Positions 58,200-64,000 of a stretch of DNA of 64,000 bases are shown here, in pieces. The stretch covers positions 1 through 64,000 of the forward strand of contig NZ_CAJUPA010000008.1 of the NCBI RefSeq assembly GCF_910588395.1, read 5' to 3'. The notes beneath the pieces were generated by a model that ran no database searches, was not told where the DNA came from, and saw nothing but the letters and a program-made list of their open reading frames with translations. The position numbers and the translations under genes are program-made. Numbering within the stretch: position 1 is the first letter of the stretch; each line of letters begins with the position of its first letter. This DNA is from an uncultured Faecalibaculum sp. (GTDB lineage Bacteria > Bacillota_I > Bacilli_A > Erysipelotrichales > Erysipelotrichaceae).

Positions 58200-58450
58200 A
58201 TCAGATCTCTCCTTTCCTGCGGCGGCCGGAAAAGAGAACCGCCTGACGCTTCGTCATTCCATGATACACGGAGGCAGCCGGGTATTGATAGAAGGAATGC
58301 AGGAAAAAGCAGGGCCGCATCGGAAAACGGGCCTGGAATCCTGCAGCAGCCGGGTGTGCTGCGGTTGTGTCAAAAAGAAGACGGAACAGGTGAATCTTTT
58401 CACAACCTGTGCTATCATGCAGTGGTACAAGATTTAAAGGAAGGTGCAGT

Positions 58451-58936
58451 ATGTTAGAGAACAACGAAATTGGAATCTTTATCCGTCTGGTGGACGCAGG
58501 GGGCCGGACCTCACAGGAGATCGCAGAAATGTACAAAACCAGCGCCGACAACGATCCTCTGGGACGGGTGGCATTCTGCACAGACGCTGAAGCGGACCCC
58601 AGGCTGGCTTCCCGCTTCAACCGGGCGATCCTGGCCTATGAGGGAGACTATGGTGAATACGAATATCTCATGGGGGACATCATCGATACGGATCTGGCCT
58701 ACGATCCGGATGCACCCAAGGGCTTCAAGCGCAAGATCATGGGGGCTTTCTCCGATCTGCTGCCCCGGGAATTCGAACGGGAAATGAAGAGCACCTGGCT
58801 GCTGCTCAACAACCTCCGGGAACTGGAACCGGAAGCTGCAGCCGGCATGCAGTGCGTGCTCTCCAACGAGCTCTCCGCCCCGGCGGAACTGCTGGACAAC
58901 CGGGCTGCCAGTGTCAACTTCACATATTTTGTCTGA
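58451..58936 (+). CDS. Hypothetical protein
   Basis: 161 residues, soluble, acidic. It contains EIGIFIRLVDAGGRTSQEIA near the start and LAYEGDYGEYEYLMGDIIDTDLAYD in the middle, then KSTWLLLNNLRELEPEAAAG. No signal, membrane segment or known motif. The ribosome site AAAGGAAGG fits ATG 58451, and a strong terminator follows, so it is a real single gene. I do not recognise its family. Confidence 0.65.
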   Translation: MLENNEIGIFIRLVDAGGRTSQEIAEMYKTSADNDPLGRVAFCTDAEADPRLASRFNRAILAYEGDYGEYEYLMGDIIDTDLAYDPDAPKGFKRKIMGAFSDLLPREFEREMKSTWLLLNNLRELEPEAAAGMQCVLSNELSAPAELLDNRAASVNFTYFV

Positions 58937-58970
58937 ATCCTGAGCCGGATCAAGACCACAGCCGAACAGA

Positions 58971-59008
58971 AAAAACCGTCTGGGCCATCATGTGCCGGAC
59001 GGTTTTCT
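58971..59008. terminator. Terminator between convergent genes
   Basis: AAAAACCGTC-T-GG / CC-G-GACGGTTTTC with T on one side and A on the other, after the gene at 58451 and before the DAHP synthase stop. Confidence 0.85.
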
Positions 59009-59054
59009 TATGCCCTGCCAGCGGGCACGGGCCCGCATCGGCATGGACAGGAAG

Positions 59055-60086
59055 TTACAGGTTTTCGTAAATGTCCCGGATCAGGGCCTGGGTGTCTTCC
59101 CAGCCCAGACAGGGATCCGTGATGGACAGACCCGGTTCATAGTTCTCGCAGATGTCCTGCCGGCCTTCCTTGAGATAGGACTCGATCATGAGCCCCTTGA
59201 CCAGTTTCCGGATGTCGGGGTCGTACTTGCGGGAGTGCATGACTTCCTTGGCAATCCGGACCTGTTCCCTGTACTGCTTGCCGGAGTTGTAGTGGTTGCA
59301 GTCCACGATCACCGCGGGGTTGGCCAGGTCGGTTTTTTCATACTCCCGCTGCAGCCGTTTCAGGTCTTCGTAGTGGTAGTTGGGAATGGCGTTGCCCAGT
59401 TTGTCCACACCGCCGCGGAGAATGGTGTGTGTCAGGGGGTTGCCGGGGGTGGAGACGTGAAACATGCGGTGGATGAAGCTCTGAGGGGCCTGGGCGGCGA
59501 TGACGGAATTGATCATAACGGAGAGGTCGCCGGAGGTGGGGTTTTTCATGCCCACGGGGATATCCGCGCCGGAGGCCACCAGGCGGTGCTGCTGGTTTTC
59601 CACGGAGCGGGCGCCCACGGCTTCGTAGGCGAGCACATCATCGAAGTAGTCCCGGTTGCTGGGGTACAGCATTTCGTCGGCGGCGGAGAGGCCGGTTTCT
59701 TCCAGGATCCGCAGGTGCATGCGCCGAATGGAGACAATGCCCGAGAGCAGGTCCGGTTCGCTGTTGGGATCCGGCTGGTGGAGCATGCCTTTGTAGCCTT
59801 CGCCGGTGGTGCGGGGTTTGTTGGTGTAGACCCGGGGAATGAGAAAGATTTTGTCCTTGACTTCTTCGTTGAGTTCCTTCAGCCGTCTGACGTACTCGGT
59901 GACGCTTTCTTCGTTGTCAGCGGAACAGGGCCCGACGATGAGAATGAACTTGTCGCTGCGGCCTTCGAAGATATCCCGGAGTTCCTGGTCCCGCAGGGCT
60001 TTCTGCGCGGCGAGCGCAGGGGACAGAGGGTAAAGCTCTTTGAGAACATCCGGCGAGGGGAGTTCCTGGTGTATGGTGAATGACAT
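59055..60086 (-). CDS. aroG: 3-deoxy-7-phosphoheptulonate synthase, class I
   Basis: 343-residue AroG/AroF/AroH-type enzyme that condenses phosphoenolpyruvate and erythrose 4-phosphate, the first step of the shikimate pathway. Motifs: LIVGPCSADN (PEP site), RVYTNKPRTTGEGYKGM, ADEMLYPSN, AVGARSVENQQHR, VGMKNPTSGDL, VIVDCNHYNSGKQYREQ and GLMIESYLKEGRQ. Metal ligands Cys, His, Glu and Asp are present in these blocks. Feedback type (Phe, Tyr or Trp) cannot be read. Erythrose 4-phosphate would be supplied by the transketolase at 44503-46304. An extended -10 box sits 54 bases upstream of the start. Confidence 0.95.
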   Translation of the reverse strand: MSFTIHQELPSPDVLKELYPLSPALAAQKALRDQELRDIFEGRSDKFILIVGPCSADNEESVTEYVRRLKELNEEVKDKIFLIPRVYTNKPRTTGEGYKGMLHQPDPNSEPDLLSGIVSIRRMHLRILEETGLSAADEMLYPSNRDYFDDVLAYEAVGARSVENQQHRLVASGADIPVGMKNPTSGDLSVMINSVIAAQAPQSFIHRMFHVSTPGNPLTHTILRGGVDKLGNAIPNYHYEDLKRLQREYEKTDLANPAVIVDCNHYNSGKQYREQVRIAKEVMHSRKYDPDIRKLVKGLMIESYLKEGRQDICENYEPGLSITDPCLGWEDTQALIRDIYENL

Positions 60087-60139
60087 GGCTGGCTCCTTCC
60101 TTGCATTGTTTCAGCACAACGTTACAGTGTTACCTGCGC

Positions 60140-60148
60140 ATTATATCA
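60140..60148 (-). promoter_or_regulatory. Extended -10 promoter of aroG
   Basis: On the minus strand TGA-TATAAT, a consensus -10 with the TG extension, 54 bases before the start codon. No good -35 is present. Confidence 0.55.
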
Positions 60149-60178
60149 TGCCGGGCAAAACTCTGGTTTTCTCTTTCG

Positions 60179-60205
60179 AATTGTACTTTGAGAAATAGAA
60201 CAATT
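60179..60205. promoter_or_regulatory. Inverted repeat in the aroG / 60225 divergent region
   Basis: AATTGT at 60179 and ACAATT at 60200, 15 bases apart, 19 bases before the start of the plus-strand gene. Candidate operator; regulator unknown. Confidence 0.3.
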
Positions 60206-60224
60206 AACGGGGTACACTGAAGAC

Positions 60225-60704
60225 ATGAAGGTTCTGGCAGCAGCGGATGGACTTTCGTGTCCGGTCCGCATGAATCACATCAGAGGACTTTGTCCGGCGG
60301 ATCTGTGTCTGCAGATGTCCGGCTGGGATCCGGATCTGACAGGGTGGAGCTATGCGGCGCCCGGCAGCATTCTGGATCTGGCGGGTCACCGGGTGCTGGT
60401 GGCACCGGAGGCCGGCCAGCTGTGTCAGATGGCGGCGGCAGCCCGGGATCTGGGCTGCGATGTGCTGATCCGTCCCGGGCGGTATGTGGCCTGGTGTGTG
60501 GAGCTGGAGGGGGTGCTGGTGGTGGATCCGGGCAGTGTGCGGCATTCAGGCAACCGGATGCCGCCTTCCTGTGCGTTCCTGGATCTGGTTCCCGGACAGG
60601 GTCCTCTGTGCACGATCCACTGGCTGAAGGCTGTTCCGGACGGCCTGGAAAGCAGTTTCCAGACTGGCGTCCGGCAGAGAGGCGAAGGAAAGCCGCAGGC
60701 CTGA
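60225..60704 (+). CDS. Degenerate YfcE-like phosphodiesterase without metal ligands
   Basis: 159 residues aligning by pattern to small calcineurin-like phosphodiesterases (YfcE/MJ0936): MKVLAAADG for the usual start with SDTHG, SGWD where GD is expected, LAGHRVLVAPEAGQ for the strand ending HGH, ARDLGCDVLIRPGRYVAW where GHTH should be, and VVDPGSVRHSGNRMPPSCAFLDL for the conserved NPGS...PS ending. Nearly all metal-binding residues are replaced, so catalysis is unlikely; a binding or regulatory role would be possible. Its last 159 bases overlap the 3' end of the MocR-type gene on the other strand. Assignment is by pattern only. Confidence 0.55.
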   Translation: MKVLAAADGLSCPVRMNHIRGLCPADLCLQMSGWDPDLTGWSYAAPGSILDLAGHRVLVAPEAGQLCQMAAAARDLGCDVLIRPGRYVAWCVELEGVLVVDPGSVRHSGNRMPPSCAFLDLVPGQGPLCTIHWLKAVPDGLESSFQTGVRQRGEGKPQA

Positions 60705-61883
60705 GACAGAACGGCTGCAGGCAAACTCTGCAGGCAGGGCATATCCCGGGATCTCCACGCAGAGATAGGCTTCATCCAGCAGCAGGGGAAAATCCCGGAG
60801 GATGTTCATGACCAGATCGCTGCGGCGGCGGTAGATCCGGTTCAGGCGCCGGATGTGCTTTTCCAGATTCCCGGAGGCGATGTAGCGGGCCAGGGCCAGC
60901 TGTTCAATACGGGAGGCCATGGGGGCGTAGCTGGCGGGATCAAAGCGGGACAGCAGCTCTTTAGGGAGCACCATGCAGGAAAGCCGCAGGGAGGGCAGCA
61001 GCACGCGGGAAAAGGAGCCGATGTACACAGAGTGCTTCAGCCGGGCGGACAGAGCGTTGCGGGGCCCGGAGGCATAGGTCAGCTCCCCGTTGTAGTCGTC
61101 TTCGATGACAAACAGATCCTGATACAGGTCCAGGCGGTTTCGCAGGGCTTTTTTCTTTGTCCCGGCGCAGGCAGTGGTGAGATACAGGCAGTCAAAGGGC
61201 TTTGTCAGCTCCTGTGGCAGGGGTCCGTCTTCGTCGCTGTCCAGTTCCAGGATCCTCCAGCCGGCGCTTTGAAACGCATGCCGGGCCAGCGCCGGGGCGT
61301 GATGTTCCATGGCCACGGTTAGCGGTTTGCCGATGAGTGTGGCGAGCATGAACAGCAGGGTCTGATAGCTGGGGCCCACGAGGATGGATTCCGGGTCTGT
61401 GCGCAGCCGCCGCAGCCGGAACAGGTGATCGGCCAGAGCCTGCCGCAGGGCCGGCTCTCCCTGACTGTCTCCGTAGCTGGCCAGCGTCCGGCTTTCTTCC
61501 AGCGTCTGGCGCAGAAACCGTTTCCAGAGCTTCATGTCGAAGAGCTCCGGATGAATGGCGTTGGTCTGCAGGTCCCAGAGCGGCTCCGGCAGATCCGGCG
61601 GGGCTGCCTCATCCCGCCCGGATGCAGCTGGTGTGGACAGCAGGCGGGGCTGCCGGGGCTCCAGACCGGTGACATAGCAGCCTGCCTGGGGAATAGTCCG
61701 GATCAGACCTTCGTCCTGCAGCAGAGCCAGGGCGTGTTCCACGGTGGTCTGTGACAGAGAGGTGCGCCGGACGAGTTCCCGGATGGAAGGCAGCCGGTCG
61801 CCGGGTTTCAGCTTGCCTGTGAGCATGTCCTGACACAGGGTGTCCCGGAGCAGGAGATATTTTTTCGTTCTGGGTTCATTCAT
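60546..61883 (-). CDS. MocR/PdxR-family regulator lacking the PLP lysine
   Basis: 445 residues. N-terminal GntR winged helix (about 1-75: LRDTLCQDMLTGKLKPGDRLPSIREL, SLSQTTVEHALALLQDEGLI) and a fold-type I aminotransferase-like domain (about 105-420). The domain keeps FVIEDDYNGELTY but the usual TPSHQ-P-G loop is LTTACAGTKKKAL, and the PLP-binding lysine in SFSK is Arg293 (codon 61005-61007, CGC; motif GSFSRVLLPSLRL). It would not form the normal internal aldimine. It is divergent from an ECF S-component gene, and direct repeats AAACTGTC lie between them. The 3' end overlaps the degenerate phosphodiesterase gene. Confidence 0.85.
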   Translation of the reverse strand: MNEPRTKKYLLLRDTLCQDMLTGKLKPGDRLPSIRELVRRTSLSQTTVEHALALLQDEGLIRTIPQAGCYVTGLEPRQPRLLSTPAASGRDEAAPPDLPEPLWDLQTNAIHPELFDMKLWKRFLRQTLEESRTLASYGDSQGEPALRQALADHLFRLRRLRTDPESILVGPSYQTLLFMLATLIGKPLTVAMEHHAPALARHAFQSAGWRILELDSDEDGPLPQELTKPFDCLYLTTACAGTKKKALRNRLDLYQDLFVIEDDYNGELTYASGPRNALSARLKHSVYIGSFSRVLLPSLRLSCMVLPKELLSRFDPASYAPMASRIEQLALARYIASGNLEKHIRRLNRIYRRRSDLVMNILRDFPLLLDEAYLCVEIPGYALPAEFACSRSVSGLRLSFASLPDASLETAFQAVRNSLQPVDRAQRTLSGNQIQERTGRRHPVA

Positions 61884-61894
61884 GGTTCCAGCAT

Positions 61895-61926
61895 AAACTG
61901 TCCCCTGAAATTATTCAAAAACTGTC
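61895..61926. promoter_or_regulatory. Direct repeats between the MocR-type gene and the ECF gene
   Basis: AAACTGTC at 61895-61902 and again at 61919-61926, start-to-start distance 24 bases. MocR-type regulators bind paired direct repeats in such divergent regions; assignment here is inferred. Confidence 0.5.
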
Positions 61927-61978
61927 GGTTTTTTCAATGACAGAACCGGCGTATCATCCAGAGCAGGAGGGATATCTG

Positions 61979-62491
61979 ATGAAAAAGACTATCACCATTC
62001 AGGACATGGTCCTGACTGCCCTGGGCATGGCCCTGGTGTTCGTGGCGACGATGTATATCAAAGTTCCCAATGCCCTGGACGGCTATTTCAATCTGGGGGA
62101 CGGCTTCATTCTCCTCTTTGCGTCTTTTCTGAGCCCCGGTCTGAGTTTTCTGGCCGGCGGTCTTGGTTCGGCACTGGCGGATGTCGCCGGCGGCTATGCC
62201 TATTATTTTCTGCCCACGCTGCTGATCAAAGGCCTGGAATCGGTGGCCGTCAGCTGGCTGATTGAAAAATATGGCTCCAGAGTCCGGATCCCGGCGTATC
62301 TGCTGGGGTCTGTGATCATGGTCACGGGCTACTTTTTCGCAAAGTGGTACCTGAAGGGCAGCGCTGTGGTGGCAGCGGCAGGGATCCCGGAAAACCTGCT
62401 GCAGACCGGTGTGGGCGTTGTGATCGCGGTGGTAGCCTATCCGCTGATCCAGCGGGGATTTGCGAAGTCCCGGGCCCGGAAAACGGTCTGA
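61979..62491 (+). CDS. ECF transporter S component, probable vitamin B6-type
   Basis: 170-residue membrane protein with six predicted helices, the substrate-binding subunit of an energy-coupling-factor importer. The N-terminus TIQDMVLTALGMALVFVATMYIKVPN and GYFNLGDGFILLFASFLSPGLSFLAGGLGSALADVAGGYAYYFLPTLLIKGLE show the usual A-x-x-x-A helix and the loop for the ECF module. The substrate is suggested by its divergent MocR/PdxR-like neighbour: vitamin B6 or a related vitamin. The start ATG 61979 follows AGGAGGG. The shared ATPases and T component are not in the window. Confidence 0.85.
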   Translation: MKKTITIQDMVLTALGMALVFVATMYIKVPNALDGYFNLGDGFILLFASFLSPGLSFLAGGLGSALADVAGGYAYYFLPTLLIKGLESVAVSWLIEKYGSRVRIPAYLLGSVIMVTGYFFAKWYLKGSAVVAAAGIPENLLQTGVGVVIAVVAYPLIQRGFAKSRARKTV

Positions 62492-62507
62492 AGCAGATGA
62501 TCCCATG

Positions 62508-62533
62508 AAAAAAGGCGCCGTCGCGCCTTTTTT
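62508..62533 (+). terminator. Terminator of the ECF S-component gene
   Basis: AAAAAAGGCGC-CGTC-GCGCCTTTTTT, a perfect 11-base stem with long A and T runs. Confidence 0.9.
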
Positions 62534-62714
62534 CAGATATGCTCAATAGGAGGAAGGTTGAAAGCTGAACATCTTTGCTTTCTGACTTCATAATACGAAG
62601 CTTAGGTTGATTCGTCATCCTGAATGCCCGGAATTTTCTGATTTTTCATTGACAAATCAATGCTGTTGTGCAGCGAAACTGACGCCGGTAAGGTTTATCA
62701 TTTTCAGCGGCGCA

Positions 62715-62957
62715 TCAGGACAGCACTTTCACCGCATAGGAACACAGGGGAACCACCCGGATGCCCCGCTTGTGTGCCTCCTGTGCCACCATCTCAACCA
62801 GCCGCCGGGCAATGCCCTGGCCGCCATAAGCCGGATCCACTTCCGTGTGATCAATGATCCATGCCCCGCTGTCCACGGAGTAATGGCATTCCCCGATGCA
62901 GGTTCCTGCATCATAGACAGCACTGCGCTGCCGCTCAGGTTCAAATCTGTATTCCAT
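62715..62957 (-). CDS. Small GNAT-type N-acetyltransferase (YjdJ-like)
   Basis: 80 residues of the short GNAT subfamily (PF14542-like): ECHYSVDSGAWIIDHTEVDPAYGGQGIARRLVEMVAQEAHKRG contains the acetyl-CoA loop (GGQGIA), and VVPLCSYA is the family end. About the usual length for this class. Substrate unknown. The stop lies directly after VLS; single gene without an obvious partner. Confidence 0.85.
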   Translation of the reverse strand: MEYRFEPERQRSAVYDAGTCIGECHYSVDSGAWIIDHTEVDPAYGGQGIARRLVEMVAQEAHKRGIRVVPLCSYAVKVLS

Positions 62958-63127
62958 TCTGTGATGCCTCCCGGATGGACTGCCGGGTCCATCCCGTCTG
63001 CTTCAGTATACAGATCCTGGCAGGGAACGAAAGAAGCGGATGCCCGGACAGCATCAGGCCTGCGGGTTTTCATTCAGCCTGCCTTCTGCTACTGTCAGAA
63101 GCAGCAAAGGAAAATGGAAAGGATGTC

Positions 63128-63622
63128 ATGGAAGTGAAACGAAGCGGAAAAATCATCGAAACGCTCATGGAACACCGGTATCAGGAGGAACTGAACCGGG
63201 AACAGAGCATGCACAGACTGGCTTTTGACATACAGCTGATCAGTCTTCTGCTTGCGGGCATCACCCTGGCACTGCTGGCCCTGACCGGTCCCCTGCAGCT
63301 GCCCTGGCTTTTTACCCTGCTTGCGGGATCCATTCCCTGCGGTCTGTTTCTGGCTGCGGCAGTAACCGCCTCCGTGACCAGACTCTGGCCCCGGATCACC
63401 GGTTTCCCCGCGTATGAAACGATCCGCCGCCGGCTGCAGAACGCCCCGGATCCCGAAACGCAGATGGAAGAATGCATGGATCTGCTGGACGAAGCCACCA
63501 GCCTGTCCACCCGGAGCATGAAACAGCAAAGAGCCGTCCTGATGGCGGCTCAGATCTGTCAGTATGCGGGCATTGCCTGCCTGGCGGCAGCGTTTGTCAC
63601 GGGCCTGTGCCTGTGGCTTTGA
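63128..63622 (+). CDS. Membrane protein of unknown function
   Basis: 164 residues. A charged N-terminal helix (RSGKIIETLMEHRYQEELNREQSMHR) is followed by two adjacent helices (QLISLLLAGITLALLALTG, FTLLAGSIPCGLFLAAAVTA), a cytoplasmic middle part (TIRRRLQNAPDPETQMEECMDLLDE) and a final helix (YAGIACLAAAFVTGLCLWL). AAAGGATG lies just before ATG 63128. No family recognised; convergent with the kinase gene that follows. Confidence 0.6.
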   Translation: MEVKRSGKIIETLMEHRYQEELNREQSMHRLAFDIQLISLLLAGITLALLALTGPLQLPWLFTLLAGSIPCGLFLAAAVTASVTRLWPRITGFPAYETIRRRLQNAPDPETQMEECMDLLDEATSLSTRSMKQQRAVLMAAQICQYAGIACLAAAFVTGLCLWL

Positions 63623-63630
63623 ATGATGAT

Positions 63631-64000
63631 TCAGCCGATGAACTCCCGCAGCAGGGAGTTTTTTGGTATGTTCTCGGAGGAGATCCCCAGGAAATAATCC
63701 AGAAATTTCAGCAGCCGCCGGGCTTCCTCGTAGTGCGCAGACTCCCGGCCGATCCCGAACAGCAGTGGCTCGGCATACTGCTTCAGCACCGCCAGTTCAT
63801 AGACACAGGCGCTGTTGAAGAACACATCTGCGCTTTCCTGATACGGCAGAATGTTGGCTTCTTCTCCCGCCAGCACCGCCGGCCACATATCCAGGGTTTC
63901 CTGGGCGGAGAATCCCCGGGTGCGCGCATCCCGCACCATGCGCCGCAGCAGCCGGCCGTCCTGGGGCGGAATCGGGTTATGGGGATCAATGGCCAGCTGG
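63631..64000 (-). CDS. Uridine-kinase-like nucleoside kinase, C-terminal part (runs off the window)
   Basis: The last ~122 residues of a nucleoside kinase of the uridine kinase/phosphoribulokinase superfamily with the N-terminal part beyond the right edge. The block LLRRMVRDARTRGFSAQETLDMWPAVLAGEEANILPYQESADVFFNSACVYELAVLKQYAEPLL and the final NSLLREFIG are characteristic of the long Bacillota form (often fused to a TGS domain). The frame is open to the window end, so the ATG at about 63937 is internal. Confidence 0.85.
   Translation of the reverse strand, partial: QLAIDPHNPIPPQDGRLLRRMVRDARTRGFSAQETLDMWPAVLAGEEANILPYQESADVFFNSACVYELAVLKQYAEPLLFGIGRESAHYEEARRLLKFLDYFLGISSENIPKNSLLREFIG

Noticed and set aside
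62861..63127. N-terminal extension of the membrane protein at 63128
   Set aside because: The frame is open, but the translated extension is Cys/Arg/His-rich without pattern and overlaps the GNAT gene antisense; the ribosome site supports 63128.

Overview
The window looks like a chromosomal stretch of a fermentative, low-oxygen, Gram-positive gut bacterium of the Bacillota. An Erysipelotrichia-like host is my best guess, but it rests on gene style only: AGGAGG-type ribosome binding sites, PTS sugar uptake, split transketolase, Rpn-type nucleases, DUF4143 ATPases and ECF transporters. Most genes are GC-rich. Several clearly AT-richer islands (about 16.2-22.7 kb, 27.7-28.2 kb, 53.0-54.0 kb) look acquired or degraded.

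Layout. 0-6 kb: maltodextrin uptake and use (truncated malE, malF, malG, an Rpn nuclease, malQ). 6-8.5 kb: a DUF4143 ATPase bracketed by two copies of an unusual three-arm hairpin repeat, then a CPBP protease. 8.7-16 kb: phosphofructokinase, siroheme dehydrogenase, and a beta-glucoside locus (RpiR regulator, EIIBCA, GH1 enzyme, aldo/keto reductase). 16.2-22.7 kb: an accessory island with a sigma-like protein, a peptidoglycan-binding/DUF1906 protein, two overlapping YcxB-like genes and a broken third copy, remnants of an ISL3 transposase and a group II intron maturase, and a secreted protein. 22.8-25.8 kb: DeoR regulator with manA, hxlA and hxlB. 26-29 kb: a cobA-hemD fusion, a small ISL3-like non-autonomous mobile cassette with an 8-bp target duplication, and a YitT protein. 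29.3-30.7 kb: a toxin-antitoxin pair whose antitoxin joins an MqsA-like N-terminus to a Panacea domain. 30.9-35.9 kb: two-component system, XRE/membrane pair and an ABC exporter. 36-38.7 kb: FecBCD-type importer. 38.8-47 kb: membrane proteins, a siroheme nitrite/sulfite reductase, an SDR, split transketolase and a HAD phosphatase. 47.2-52 kb: 3-hydroxyacyl-CoA dehydrogenase, a lipoprotein, tRNA-Pro, an RluA-type enzyme, PlsY and a membrane HExxH peptidase. 52-58 kb: flavodoxin-like lipoprotein, secreted protein, phosphoesterase with a ParB-like/BMP fusion, MATE pump. 58.4-64 kb: DAHP synthase, a degenerate phosphodiesterase, a MocR regulator lacking its PLP lysine divergent from an ECF vitamin transporter, GNAT, and the end of a nucleoside kinase.

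How it fits together. Maltodextrins and beta-glucosides feed glycolysis through MalQ, GH1 and Pfk. HxlA/HxlB, ManA and transketolase exchange hexose and pentose phosphates. Two scattered siroheme genes can supply the siroheme reductase. The strongest candidates for undescribed biology are the three-arm hairpin repeat family around the DUF4143 ATPase, the transposase-free mobile cassette, the MqsR/MqsA-Panacea toxin-antitoxin pair, the lysine-less MocR next to an ECF S-component, and the cytoplasmic ParB-like/BMP fusion.
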